Shown: positions 35,121 through 44,545, counted from the stretch's first letter. The stretch: 64,000 nucleotides of DNA from an uncultured Erysipelotrichaceae bacterium (GCA_902802905.1 CADCNT010000005.1:53429-117428); one strand, 5' to 3'. The notes: generated by a model from the letters alone, not told the origin. A program made the numbers and translations.

Positions 35121-37745
35121 ATGTTGTTCGAAGAAGAAAAATTAGAATCTGAAGTTTCTGAAAACGAAGAAGAAGAAACTGAAGTTGATGAAGAAAAACT
35201 TGAAACAATCGAAGCTGGTATTGTCTCTGGATTAAAAGATGTTAATACCGTTGATATTGTTAAAGAATCCTTCCTTGATTACGCGATGAGCGTTATCGTT
35301 TCTCGTGCTATTCCAGATGCAAGAGATGGTTTAAAACCAGTCCATAGAAGAATTATTTATGGTATGGATGAATCTGGAATTACTCCTGATAAACCACACG
35401 TCAAATCTGCACGTATCGTTGGTGATGTCATGGGTAAATATCACCCACATGGTGACTCCGCAATTTACTTATCTTTAGCAAGATTTGCTCAAGATTGGAA
35501 TATGAGACACTGTCTCGTTGATGGTCACGGTAACTTTGGTAGTATCGACGGTGATGAACCAGCCGCTATGCGTTATACCGAAAGTAGAATGACCAGAATC
35601 GCTCTTGAAATGGTTAGAGACATCGACTGCGATGTTGTCGACTTTGTCGACAATTACGATGGTAGCGAGCAAGAACCAAGTGTTTTACCATCCAGATTCC
35701 CTAACTTATTAGTCAATGGTTCTAGCGGTATTGCCGTAGGTATGGCCACTAACATTCCACCACACAATTTAGGTGAAGTTATTGATGGTGTTGTCGCTAT
35801 TGCACATAACCCAACAATCACCAACTTAGAATTAATGAACTATATCAAAGGTCCAGATTTCCCAACTGGCGCTTTGATCTTGGGCCGTGGTGGTATTAAA
35901 GATGCCTATGAAACCGGTTCTGGTAGTATTGCTCTTAGAGCAAAATGCCACATCGAAGAAAGAGGCGAACATGGATTAAAGAGAATTATTGTTGATGAAA
36001 TCCCATACGGACTCAATAAAGCTACTTTAGTCGAATCTATTGCTTCTTTAGCTAGAGAAAAAATTGTTGATGGTATTACTGAAGTTAGAGATGAAACCAA
36101 TAAAAAAGGAATTCGTATCGTTATCGAAGTAAGAAGAGATATCATTCCTGAAGTTTTACTCAATCAGTTATACAAAAACACTTCATTACAAACAAGTTAT
36201 GGCATTATCATGCTTTGCTTAATTGATGGTGCACCAAAAATCGCTCCATTAAATGTCTTGCTTCAAACTTACTTAGACTTCCAAGTCGAAGTTATCGAAA
36301 GAAGAACCAAATTCTTACTTAGAAAAGATGAAGACAGACATCACATTGTTGTCGGTTTAATTAAATGTCATGACAACATCGATGATATCGTTGATATCAT
36401 TAAGGAAAGCAAAACTCCTGAAGATGCAACAACTGCGTTAATGGAAAAATACGGCTTCTCCGAAGCTCAAGTCCAAGCTATTTTAGCAATGACTTTAAGA
36501 AGATTAACTGGTATTGAAACCGATAAATTAGAAGCTGAAAAAGAACAACTCGAAGCTAATATCAACGAGTACAACCACATCTTATCCAGTAGAGAAAACG
36601 AAATTGAAGTTGTTGTCAGAGAGTTATTAGAAATTAAAGAGAAATACGCGGACGAAAGAAGAACTGAAATCACTAACGACGCCGCTAGTATCGATGATGA
36701 AGACTTAATTCCACAAGAAAACATTGTTGTTGCTATTACAAGAGGCGGTTATGTTAAGAGATTAACTTCTGATTCTTTCAAAGCCCAAAATAGAGGTGGT
36801 CGTGGTGTTAGAGGTATGTCCACCAATGAGAATGATATCGTTGATAACATGGTCTACACCAAAACACATACCGATTTACTCTTCTTTACCGATTTCGGTA
36901 AAGTTTATAGAATTCGTGGTTATATGATTCCTGAATTCTCTAAAGCTAGTAAAGGTGTACCAATTATTAACTTAATCAACATTGAAAAAGGTGAAAATGT
37001 TAAAGCAATTATTGCTTGTGACGAATATCAAGAAGATCACTACTTAATGTTCTTTACCAAACAAGGTGTTGTTAAGAAAACCCTTATTAGTGAATATGAA
37101 TCCATCCGTCAAAATGGTAAAATCGCTATCTCTTTAAGAGAAGGTGATACATTATTTGCTGTTAAAGAAGTTCACGATGACACAGTTATTGGTATTGCTG
37201 CTAATAATAGCAAGATGGTTAACTTCCCATGCACAGAAGTTAGACCAATGGGCCGTACCGCTAGTGGTGTTAAAGGTATTGAATTAGCTGAAGGCGAAGA
37301 AGTTGTTGGTGTTACCACATCCTTAGAAGGACAACACATCTTAGCTATGACATCAAAAGGCTTTGGTAAACTTACTCCAGTCTTAGATGAAGATGGTGGA
37401 TTGATGTATAGAATCACCAAACGTGGCGCAAAAGGTGTCACAACCTTAAAAGCTAATGATAAAGTTGGTGAACTTATCGCTGTTAGAGCCATCAATTTAG
37501 AAGATGACTTAATGTGTATCACAAATGCTGGTATCGTTATTAGAACTCCACTTGCTCAAATCAGAATTTGTGGTCGTAACACTTCCGGTGTGAAAATCAT
37601 GAATCTTGAAGGAAGACAAAAGATCGTTTCTATCGCTATCGTTCCACATGAAGAACCTGGCGAAGAAGTCGAAGGCGAAGAACCAGTTGAAGGTGAAGAT
37701 GCCTCTGCTGGAGTGGATACAGCATTACCACAAAGCGAAGAATAG
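35121..37745 (+). CDS. gyrA: DNA gyrase subunit A with acidic N- and C-terminal tails
   Basis: GyrA cuts and rejoins DNA. The 874-residue protein has the winged-helix region with catalytic Tyr in AMRYTESRMT, the drug-pocket region HPHGDSAIYLSLAR, and a six-blade C-terminal domain with the GyrA box in QNRGGRGVRGM. About 48 acidic residues precede the normal start (VKESFLDYAMSVI), and about 30 acidic residues end the protein. AAAGGAGG 9 nt before the ATG supports the start. gyrB lies 19 nt upstream. Confidence 0.97.
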   Translation: MLFEEEKLESEVSENEEEETEVDEEKLETIEAGIVSGLKDVNTVDIVKESFLDYAMSVIVSRAIPDARDGLKPVHRRIIYGMDESGITPDKPHVKSARIVGDVMGKYHPHGDSAIYLSLARFAQDWNMRHCLVDGHGNFGSIDGDEPAAMRYTESRMTRIALEMVRDIDCDVVDFVDNYDGSEQEPSVLPSRFPNLLVNGSSGIAVGMATNIPPHNLGEVIDGVVAIAHNPTITNLELMNYIKGPDFPTGALILGRGGIKDAYETGSGSIALRAKCHIEERGEHGLKRIIVDEIPYGLNKATLVESIASLAREKIVDGITEVRDETNKKGIRIVIEVRRDIIPEVLLNQLYKNTSLQTSYGIIMLCLIDGAPKIAPLNVLLQTYLDFQVEVIERRTKFLLRKDEDRHHIVVGLIKCHDNIDDIVDIIKESKTPEDATTALMEKYGFSEAQVQAILAMTLRRLTGIETDKLEAEKEQLEANINEYNHILSSRENEIEVVVRELLEIKEKYADERRTEITNDAASIDDEDLIPQENIVVAITRGGYVKRLTSDSFKAQNRGGRGVRGMSTNENDIVDNMVYTKTHTDLLFFTDFGKVYRIRGYMIPEFSKASKGVPIINLINIEKGENVKAIIACDEYQEDHYLMFFTKQGVVKKTLISEYESIRQNGKIAISLREGDTLFAVKEVHDDTVIGIAANNSKMVNFPCTEVRPMGRTASGVKGIELAEGEEVVGVTTSLEGQHILAMTSKGFGKLTPVLDEDGGLMYRITKRGAKGVTTLKANDKVGELIAVRAINLEDDLMCITNAGIVIRTPLAQIRICGRNTSGVKIMNLEGRQKIVSIAIVPHEEPGEEVEGEEPVEGEDASAGVDTALPQSEE

Positions 37746-37781
37746 TTAACCTATATTTACATATAAGAAAGAAGTTCTATT

Positions 37782-39062
37782 ATGTTAGACATTAATTTAA
37801 TTAGAGAAAAACCTGAATATGTAAAAGAAGCTCTTAAAAAGAAACTTTGGGACGCTGATTTTACAGAGTTACTTGAATGGGACAAACAAAAAAGAGAATT
37901 GCTCAAAGTAGTTGAAGACAATAAAGCAGAAATGAATCGTCTTTCTGCTTCTGTCCCAGCAGCCAAGAAGGCTGGTGAAGACGTCAGCAAAATCTTTGCT
38001 CAAGTAAAAGAAATTGCTAAGAAAAATGCTGAATTTGAAGAAAAATTAAACGAAATTTCCGCAAAAATGACAGAATTCTTAGAAGCATTACCAAACATCC
38101 CAGATGATGATTTAGTGGGTGGTGGCAAAGAGAATAACAAGGTCATTCACACATTCGGCAAAAAACCTGAATTTGGATTCAAAATTAAGGACCATGTTGA
38201 ACTTGCTACATCCCTTGGTTTAGTCGATTATGATCGCGGTGCTAAGATTGCTGGTCGTGGATCCTGGGTCTATACCAATTTAGGTGCTAGATTAGAATGG
38301 GCATTACTTAATTTCTTCATTTCTGAGCATTTAAAAGATGGTTATGAGTTTATACTACCTCCACACTTGTTAAATGAGAAGAGTGGATACGTTGCTGGTC
38401 AATTCCCAAAATTCAGAGAAGACGTTTTCTGGCTTGAAGGATTAGAGCCACAAAGATTCTTATTGCCAACTGCTGAAACCGCTTTAGTTAATCTTCATAG
38501 AGATGAAATTATGGCTGAAGAAGATCTACCAAAGAAATACTTCGCCTACACTCCATGTTATAGAAGAGAAGCAGGAAGCTATCGTACTGAAGAAAGAGGT
38601 ATGATCAGAGGCTATCAATTTGACAAAGTGGAAATGGTTCAATACACCAAACCAGAAGATAGCGATAAAGCCTTTGAAGAATTAGTCCAAAAAGCTGCTT
38701 CCTTAGTGGAAAAACTTGGATTGCACTTCCAAATTTCCAAATTAGCAGCAGGTGATATCTCTCACTCCATGGCGAGAACATATGATATCGAAGTCTATAT
38801 TCCTTCTATTGATATTTATAAGGAAGTTTCCAGCGCTAGTAACGCTAGAGACTATCAAGCAAGAAGAGGCATGGTTAGATATAGAGACAACGAAACCAAG
38901 AAAACCAGATTCGTTCATACATTAAATGCATCTGGATTAGCAACATCTCGTATCTTCCCTGCAATCCTTGAACAATATCAACAAGAAGATGGCAGTGTTT
39001 TAGTTCCTGAAGTGCTCCAACCATTTATGGGCGGCATCAAAGTATTAAAACCTGTTAAATAA
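37782..39062 (+). CDS. serS: Seryl-tRNA synthetase
   Basis: SerRS charges tRNA-Ser. The 426-residue class II enzyme has the N-terminal coiled-coil arm (residues about 25-105, rich in Lys and Glu), motif 2 FAYTPCYRREAGSY and motif 3 LNASGLATSRIFPAILE. The ribosome site is weak (AAGAAAG, 10 nt upstream). There is no room for a T-box leader in the 36-bp gap after gyrA. A terminator follows. Confidence 0.97.
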   Translation: MLDINLIREKPEYVKEALKKKLWDADFTELLEWDKQKRELLKVVEDNKAEMNRLSASVPAAKKAGEDVSKIFAQVKEIAKKNAEFEEKLNEISAKMTEFLEALPNIPDDDLVGGGKENNKVIHTFGKKPEFGFKIKDHVELATSLGLVDYDRGAKIAGRGSWVYTNLGARLEWALLNFFISEHLKDGYEFILPPHLLNEKSGYVAGQFPKFREDVFWLEGLEPQRFLLPTAETALVNLHRDEIMAEEDLPKKYFAYTPCYRREAGSYRTEERGMIRGYQFDKVEMVQYTKPEDSDKAFEELVQKAASLVEKLGLHFQISKLAAGDISHSMARTYDIEVYIPSIDIYKEVSSASNARDYQARRGMVRYRDNETKKTRFVHTLNASGLATSRIFPAILEQYQQEDGSVLVPEVLQPFMGGIKVLKPVK

Positions 39063-39080
39063 TTAATAACAATCAAACTA

Positions 39081-39109
39081 AACCTTCTCAATATTGAGGA
39101 GGTTTTTTG
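39081..39109 (+). terminator. Terminator after serS
   Basis: AACCTTCTCA (39081-39090) pairs with TGAGGAGGTT (39095-39104) with a G-U pair and a 4-nt loop, followed by TTTT. It runs straight into the next promoter. Confidence 0.93.
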
Positions 39110-39116
39110 TTATAAT
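39108..39116 (+). promoter_or_regulatory. Extended -10 of the beta-repeat protein gene, fused to serS terminator
   Basis: TGTTATAAT (39108-39116) starts in the last bases of the serS terminator T-run and lies 10 nt before the ATG at 39127, giving a leader of about 4 nt. No clear -35 box. Confidence 0.65.
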
Positions 39117-39126
39117 CTTTGTAGGT

Positions 39127-39477
39127 ATGGCGTACATTAAGAAATTTAGCGGTGGCATTTATTTTGAAGTCAATAGCACTGGCATAAGAAAGTTTGCCGG
39201 TCTTTATGATTACAAAATAGATGGTAATTATTTGAAAGAGTACCATGGCAAAATACTTTATAAAGTGGACGGAGATAACATTAAAGATTTCTATGGAAGG
39301 ATCATTCTCCAATTCCAAAACAATCGCTTAAAACATTTTGCCGGGCTGAATGAATATAAAGTAGAAGATAATTATATAAAAGATATATACGGTAGAATCC
39401 TATATAAGATTGAAGGAAATCTTAGCCGAATAGAACTAATGTTTGTGTTAACATTGCTATTTGAAGAAGATTATTAG
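39127..39477 (+). CDS. Small beta-repeat protein (116 residues)
   Basis: This protein consists of tandem strands with a repeating pattern of about 17-18 residues: a lone Phe/Tyr-Gly turn, then Ile-Leu/Tyr-Lys-Val/Ile (KEYHGKILYKVDG, KDFYGRIILQF, KDIYGRILYKIEG). This suggests a small closed beta fold. There is no signal peptide. The upstream frame to 39094 overlaps the terminator and promoter; the ATG at 39127 is 10 nt after a -10 box, with no Shine-Dalgarno sequence. Its function is unknown. Compare the protein at 18399-18650. Confidence 0.72.
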   Translation: MAYIKKFSGGIYFEVNSTGIRKFAGLYDYKIDGNYLKEYHGKILYKVDGDNIKDFYGRIILQFQNNRLKHFAGLNEYKVEDNYIKDIYGRILYKIEGNLSRIELMFVLTLLFEEDY

Positions 39478-39500
39478 AAGTGCAGAATTTGCACTTTTTC
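39478..39500 (+). terminator. Terminator after the 116-residue gene
   Basis: AAGTGCA (39478-39484) pairs with TGCACTT (39490-39496), followed by TTTC. Confidence 0.85.
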
Positions 39501-39548
39501 TTTGCATATTACTCAAGCTATATTATTATATAGTGCGAGGACTATATT

Positions 39549-40742
39549 ATGACATTAAGAGAAATACGCAAAAATTGCAAACTTACTCAAAGAGGTGCAG
39601 CTGAAGTTGTGGGTATGCCACTTAGAACTTATGTTGCTTATGAAGGCGATGAAAAATCTGCTGATCAAATTAAATTAGAAGGCATTAAAGATCGTTTATT
39701 AGAATACGCTAGTAAAGATACTTCCATTCTTAAAGATAAAGTATTACTTATCACTGGTGGAACCGGCAGTTTTGGTCACGCTGTTGTGGATCGCTTTTTA
39801 AATTCTGATATCAAAGAAATTCGTATATTGTCACGTGACGAAAAGAAACAAGATGACATGCGTAAAGCCTATAACAATTCAAAATTAAAGTTTTATATTG
39901 GTGATGTGAGAAATCTTGATTCTATCGTTGATGCTTTTATCGGAGTTGATTATGTTTTCTCTGCTGCTGCTTTAAAACAAGTTCCATCTTGTGAATTCTA
40001 TCCAATGGAAGCTGTTAGAACCAACGTAATTGGTAGTGATAATGTTATTACCGCTTGTGTACGTAATCACGTTAAGAAAGCAATTTTCTTATCAACCGAT
40101 AAAGCTGCTTATCCAATTAACGCGATGGGCATTTCTAAAGCATTGATGGAAAAGAACGTAATTGCTAGAAGTAGACAATTATTACCTGGCGACACAGTCT
40201 TGTGTTTAACAAGATATGGTAACGTCATGGCCTCTAGAGGTTCTGTTATTCCTCTATTCTTAAATCAAATTCACGAAGGAAAGCCTATTACTATCACAAA
40301 TCCAGACATGACTAGATTCATGATGACATTAGATGACGCTGTTGATTTGGTTTTATATGCTTTTGAGAACGGTGAACAAGGTGATTTATTTGTTCAAAAG
40401 GCTCCAGCAGCAACAATCGATACCCTTGCTAAAGCGGTTATTGAATTAACCGGTAGCAAAACAGGTATCTCATATATCGGTACAAGACATGGCGAAAAGT
40501 TATACGAAACTTTAGTTACTCAAGAAGAAATGATTAAGTCTGTGGATATGGGCAATTTCTTCTGCATTAAAGCCGATAATAGAGATTTAAACTATGAAAA
40601 ATATTTCTCTAAAGGAAATAAGAAACTTAATTTCTCCGAGAGCTATACATCACATAACACTGGTAGACTAGATGTAGAAGGTATGAAAAAACTTCTCAAG
40701 AAGTTAGAATTATTTGGTGGACCAGTTAAGCAACATGAATAA
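39549..40742 (+). CDS. capE: XRE-type HTH domain fused to UDP-GlcNAc 4,6-dehydratase/epimerase (CapE)
   Basis: The 397-residue protein has two parts. Residues 1-58 are an XRE/HTH_3-like helix-turn-helix (CKLTQRGAAEVVGMPLRTYV). Residues 59-397 match CapE/FlaA1-like short-chain dehydrogenases: LLITGGTGSFGHAV (NAD(P) loop) and STDKAAYPINAMGISKA, where the usual SDR Tyr is Met, as in CapE. CapE converts UDP-GlcNAc to the 4-keto-6-deoxy sugar that enters UDP-L-FucNAc synthesis. CapE proteins are normally about 340 residues and begin at the KDKVLLITGG segment, so the DNA-binding-like domain is an addition. It is read in one frame from an ATG with GAGG 9 nt upstream. capF and capG follow. Confidence 0.9.
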   Translation: MTLREIRKNCKLTQRGAAEVVGMPLRTYVAYEGDEKSADQIKLEGIKDRLLEYASKDTSILKDKVLLITGGTGSFGHAVVDRFLNSDIKEIRILSRDEKKQDDMRKAYNNSKLKFYIGDVRNLDSIVDAFIGVDYVFSAAALKQVPSCEFYPMEAVRTNVIGSDNVITACVRNHVKKAIFLSTDKAAYPINAMGISKALMEKNVIARSRQLLPGDTVLCLTRYGNVMASRGSVIPLFLNQIHEGKPITITNPDMTRFMMTLDDAVDLVLYAFENGEQGDLFVQKAPAATIDTLAKAVIELTGSKTGISYIGTRHGEKLYETLVTQEEMIKSVDMGNFFCIKADNRDLNYEKYFSKGNKKLNFSESYTSHNTGRLDVEGMKKLLKKLELFGGPVKQHE

Positions 40743-41847
40743 TATGAAAATATTAGTTACTGGCGCGAACGGATTTATTGGAAAACATACTTGTCTTAAA
40801 TTAGAAAGATTAGGACATATTGTTTTCAAATATGATGTTAACTCAACAGAAAATGAGCTAAAACAATACGTAGCCCAAGCGGATTTTGTTATTCACCTTG
40901 CTGGAATCAATCGCCCAATGAGCGTTGAAGAGTTTTATGAAGGTAATACAAACTTCACCAAAAAGCTTGTTGATCTTGTTAAGGAATTAAGAGGAAATGA
41001 ATTGCCTATTATCATGTCATCTTCTATTCAAGCAGAACTAGATAACGATTATGGTAAATCTAAAAAGATGGGCGAAGACTATTTACTAAATTCAGGATTA
41101 CCTGTTTATGTATATAGACTCGCAAATGTTTTTGGTAAGTGGTGTAGACCAAACTATAACTCTGCTGCTGCGACATTCTGCTATAACATTGCCCATAATC
41201 TAGAAGTCACTATTAGAGATAGAGAATATGTTGTTCATTACAACTATGTTGAAGATATCGTGGATGAATTTATAAAAGTTGTTTTATCTGAAGATAAATT
41301 TGGATCTAATGATGTTTTATATGTTAACCCAACATATGATTGTTCATTAGGCAAACTCGCAGATCTTCTATATTATTTCAAAGGTGAAATTGAATCTGAA
41401 AGACACCTTCCTCTAATAAAAGATGAATTTGAATTCAAACTTTTTAAAACTTTTTGCGATTATCTTTCTGATGATGGATACACCTTCAACTATGCAGAAG
41501 ATAATAGAGGTAGCTTTGAAGAATTATATAAATCAAAAAAGTGGGGCCAAATAAGTGATAATATGGCGTATCCTGGAATATGCAAGGGCGGCCATTATCA
41601 CACATATAAAAAAGAGATTTTTTACACTGTTATCGGTGAAAGCGAAATCAAACAAAGAAACATCGAAAATAACGACCTTATTGTGGATGTTATAAATGAA
41701 AAGCACAGGGTCCCTGTATGGATTTTAACAAAATATACACACCAAATTACTAATATTGGAAAAGTTAATTCCCACACTATTATGTGGATTAGTGAAATTT
41801 ATAATCCTGAGACTCATGACACATATAGAGAAGAGGTAGAAAAATGA
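40735..41847 (+). CDS. capF: UDP-2-acetamido-2,6-dideoxyhexulose reductase (CapF)
   Basis: The 370-residue protein pairs an N-terminal SDR domain (ILVTGANGFIGKHT) with a C-terminal metal cupin (KGGHYHTYKKEIF, about residues 285-297), the architecture and length of Staphylococcus aureus CapF. It 3-epimerises and reduces the CapE product toward UDP-6-deoxy-L-talosamine. The ATG at 40735 overlaps capE by 8 nt; ATG 40744 is an alternative. No good Shine-Dalgarno sequence is seen, so initiation is probably coupled. capG overlaps by 4 nt. Confidence 0.92.
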   Translation: MNNMKILVTGANGFIGKHTCLKLERLGHIVFKYDVNSTENELKQYVAQADFVIHLAGINRPMSVEEFYEGNTNFTKKLVDLVKELRGNELPIIMSSSIQAELDNDYGKSKKMGEDYLLNSGLPVYVYRLANVFGKWCRPNYNSAAATFCYNIAHNLEVTIRDREYVVHYNYVEDIVDEFIKVVLSEDKFGSNDVLYVNPTYDCSLGKLADLLYYFKGEIESERHLPLIKDEFEFKLFKTFCDYLSDDGYTFNYAEDNRGSFEELYKSKKWGQISDNMAYPGICKGGHYHTYKKEIFYTVIGESEIKQRNIENNDLIVDVINEKHRVPVWILTKYTHQITNIGKVNSHTIMWISEIYNPETHDTYREEVEK

Positions 41848-42968
41848 AAAAGAAAATTAAAGTAGTTACTATCATTGGTACTCGCCCAGAGATTATTCGT
41901 TTGTCTGAAGTGATTAAGGCTTTAGATAAAGATGATGCATTTGAACACATCTTAGTGCACACTGGTCAAAACTATGACTATGAATTAAACCAAGTCTTCT
42001 TTGAGGAATTAGATTTAAGAGCGCCAGACTATTATCTTAACTGTGCTGGTAAGAATTTGGGCGAAACAATCGGTAACGCGATCGCAAAGAGTTATGACCT
42101 ATTAAAAGAATTAAACCCTGATGCAGTATTAATTTTAGGAGACACCAATTCTGCTTTATGTGCCATCAGTGCCAAACGTTTAAAACTTCCTATCTTCCAT
42201 ATGGAAGCAGGTAATAGATGCGGTGACTGGAATGTTCCAGAAACAATCAACCGTAAAATCGTTGATCATATTTCTGATATCAACCTCCCATATACAAATC
42301 ATGCTTATGCTAATTTGATGAAAGAGGGAATTGAAGAACAATATACATTCGTTACTGGTTCTCCAATGTTAGAAGTCTTAAATGCTCAGAATGAAAAGAT
42401 TGAAGCATCTAAAGTACTTGAAGATTTAGGATTAGAAAAAGGTAAATATATCGTCGTGTCTTCTCATAGAGAAGAAAATATCGATATCGAAAAGAATTTC
42501 AATCAATTAATGCCTGCAATTAATGATATCGCGGAAAAATATCAAATGCCTGTTATTTTCTCTACTCACCCAAGAACTAAGAAGAGATTAGAAGCTAATA
42601 ACTTCAAGATGCATCCACTTGTGAGAAATCTTAAACCATTAGGCTTCTTAGAATATGTTAAGTTGCAAGAAAATGCATTTATCGTCTTAAGTGATTCTGG
42701 AACATTAACCGAAGAAAGTGCGATGCGTAAATTCCCTGCTGTATTAATTAGAACATCTACCGAAAGGCCAGAAGGTGTTGAGGCAGGAAGCATCGTTGTT
42801 TCTGGTATTGATCGCACTGGTATCATGCTTGCTATTGATACAGAGCTAATGAGATATAAATTTGCGTCCACTCCTGAAAACTATGATGTCAGCGATGTCT
42901 CTGCTAGAGTGGTGAAGATCATTAAAGAAAAGATAGACGTAGTAAATAGAGAAATCTGGAGAAAATAA
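41844..42968 (+). CDS. capG: UDP-N-acetyl-L-fucosamine 2-epimerase (CapG/WecB-like)
   Basis: The 374-residue GT-B-fold epimerase resembles WecB/MnaA (VTIIGTRPEIIRLSEVIKAL; HTGQNYDYELN; SSHREEN). After capE and capF it most likely acts as CapG, making UDP-L-FucNAc. The plain UDP-GlcNAc 2-epimerase role (ManNAc) is the alternative. It overlaps capF by ATGA and is followed by a terminator. Confidence 0.92.
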   Translation: MKKKIKVVTIIGTRPEIIRLSEVIKALDKDDAFEHILVHTGQNYDYELNQVFFEELDLRAPDYYLNCAGKNLGETIGNAIAKSYDLLKELNPDAVLILGDTNSALCAISAKRLKLPIFHMEAGNRCGDWNVPETINRKIVDHISDINLPYTNHAYANLMKEGIEEQYTFVTGSPMLEVLNAQNEKIEASKVLEDLGLEKGKYIVVSSHREENIDIEKNFNQLMPAINDIAEKYQMPVIFSTHPRTKKRLEANNFKMHPLVRNLKPLGFLEYVKLQENAFIVLSDSGTLTEESAMRKFPAVLIRTSTERPEGVEAGSIVVSGIDRTGIMLAIDTELMRYKFASTPENYDVSDVSARVVKIIKEKIDVVNREIWRK

Positions 42969-42994
42969 AAAAGCGATTTACATCGCCAGTTAAG

Positions 42995-43019
42995 ATAGAA
43001 GCACAGCTTCTATTTTTTC
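42995..43019 (+). terminator. Terminator after capG
   Basis: ATAGAAGC (42995-43002) pairs with GCTTCTAT (43006-43013), followed by TTTTTC. A weaker hairpin GCGAT-TTAC-ATCGC lies just before it. Confidence 0.88.
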
Positions 43020-44044
43020 TTTTTGTTGAACTTTTTGAGTATAAAGGCAAACCCTATTGAGGCACATAAGCATGCAAATTGGATTGCAAGAATGAACAAC
43101 ATGCTTGGTGATGGATTAGCTTTTTCTTTTGTGATGTAAATAAACAAGAAATAACCACCAATTGCGATGCCAATTCCAATGAGAGATGTGATGATATCAA
43201 GAATGATATGAAGACTCTTAAATTTATAATCGACAAGTGTGTCGCGGTAAACAAAAGAGTTTAATGCCATTCCAACTAAAGTTGATACAAAGAAGAAAAT
43301 ACAAATATATTTTCCTAGGTATGCATTATAAATACCCACACCTAAGGTAAAGCCAATTAAGAAAGAAGCAACAAGAGCGAAAATGAAATTAAATTTGTCC
43401 TGTTTGATTATCCTTCCAGATTCCTTGAATATATTTTTAATCTTATTCCAAGTGGATTGTTCGCTTTGCTTCTTTTCTTCTATAGTGGCTTCAACAGTTT
43501 CTTTTTCTGGCGTTTCATTTACTTCGTCTTTCGGAGTTTCTTCAGTAACTTCGCTTGATTTTTCTATAGGGGTTTCTTCACTTAAAACCGTCTCTTCGAC
43601 GCTATCTTCTTTTTCTACGTAGAAGAAATTAATTCCATTAAAGATTTCTTTTGCTTCATCTATTGTGAGAGCGTATATATCAGGATTTGAATATACGACG
43701 AAAACAGGATTAAACTCTTGGACTATATCTTTTAATCTATCAACTTTCCTTAAAGCGGTTTCTTTGTCTGTGACATTTAGTTTCTTTAAAGTGAAGACTC
43801 TATCAATAAGTTTTTCTCTATCAAGGCGTTTGTAATAAAACGCAAATAAGAATGTGCCAACAGATTTGGTGTTAACTTTTAATTGAAAAAGTTCATCTGA
43901 ATTAACAACTGTTTCTGGGTAATATGAAAAAGTAGTTGGCTTATCCGCATTGCCTAAATTACGAATTGGAGAATCTTTTTCTTTTATAACATTAAACGAT
44001 TCTTTGAATCGGGCATTGTTGTTATTGTCATCAACAAATCTCAT
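43010..44044 (-). CDS. Membrane protein of unknown function, four C-terminal TM segments
   Basis: The 344-residue protein has an N-terminal cytosolic domain of about 145 residues (no family recognised), a low-complexity linker rich in Glu, Thr, Ser and Val (about 146-205), and four membrane segments in 215-340, ending in a basic KKFNKKKK. The start at 44044 has no Shine-Dalgarno sequence. It lies between capG and the superoxide reductase gene, convergent with the former. No function can be assigned. Confidence 0.75.
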   Translation of the reverse strand: MRFVDDNNNNARFKESFNVIKEKDSPIRNLGNADKPTTFSYYPETVVNSDELFQLKVNTKSVGTFLFAFYYKRLDREKLIDRVFTLKKLNVTDKETALRKVDRLKDIVQEFNPVFVVYSNPDIYALTIDEAKEIFNGINFFYVEKEDSVEETVLSEETPIEKSSEVTEETPKDEVNETPEKETVEATIEEKKQSEQSTWNKIKNIFKESGRIIKQDKFNFIFALVASFLIGFTLGVGIYNAYLGKYICIFFFVSTLVGMALNSFVYRDTLVDYKFKSLHIILDIITSLIGIGIAIGGYFLFIYITKEKANPSPSMLFILAIQFACLCASIGFAFILKKFNKKKK

Positions 44045-44109
44045 GGGACTATTCTATCACTATAACGAATATTAAATAAATAGTAGTTATTTAAAATTTA
44101 ACTTTCTCT

Positions 44110-44127
44110 TATAATAGAAATAGAGGG
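44110..44127 (+). promoter_or_regulatory. -10 element and ribosome site of superoxide reductase gene
   Basis: TATAAT (44110-44115) is followed by GAGGG (44123-44127), 7 nt before the ATG. The -35 (TTATTT, 44087-44092) is weak. Confidence 0.65.
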
Positions 44128-44134
44128 AAAACAT

Positions 44135-44503
44135 ATGAAATTTTTAAAATGTGAAATTTGTGGCAAGATTATTGCTGTTGTTAACGACAAACCAACTGAC
44201 ACAGTTTGCTGTGGTCAACCAATGCAAGAATTAGTTCCTAATACTAGAGATGGTGCAGTTGAAAAACATGTTCCTATTTATGAAGTTAAGGATGGTGTTG
44301 TACATGTCGTTGTTGGTGAGGTGGAACACCCAATGCTTGAAGCTCACTACATTGAATGGATTGCTATTAAAACAAATCTAGGTAATCAAAGAAAAGTTCT
44401 TAATCCAGGCGACAAACCAGAAGCATTCTTCGCTTTATTACCAGGTGAAAAAGTTGAAGCTGTTTTGGAACACTGCAATTTACACGGTCTTTATAGCAAA
44501 TAA
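44135..44503 (+). CDS. dfx: Desulfoferrodoxin / superoxide reductase
   Basis: The 122-residue protein reduces superoxide to hydrogen peroxide, an anaerobe's defence. Cys6, Cys9, Cys25 and Cys26 form the desulforedoxin iron centre of the 2Fe class. The catalytic centre has EKHVP (His45), His65, His71, Cys114 and His117 (CNLHGLY). It is monocistronic between terminators. Confidence 0.96.
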   Translation: MKFLKCEICGKIIAVVNDKPTDTVCCGQPMQELVPNTRDGAVEKHVPIYEVKDGVVHVVVGEVEHPMLEAHYIEWIAIKTNLGNQRKVLNPGDKPEAFFALLPGEKVEAVLEHCNLHGLYSK

Positions 44504-44520
44504 ATAAAATAATGATTTAA

Positions 44521-44545
44521 AAAAAGAACTCTATGAGTTCTTTTT
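44521..44545. terminator. Bidirectional terminator
   Basis: AAAAAGAACTC and GAGTTCTTTTT are perfect arms with a 3-nt loop, between converging dfx and the glycerophosphotransferase gene; it overlaps the stop of the latter. Confidence 0.92.

Noticed and set aside
37746..37781. T-box leader before serS
   Set aside because: Only 36 bp separate gyrA and serS, without the specifier or T-box sequence.
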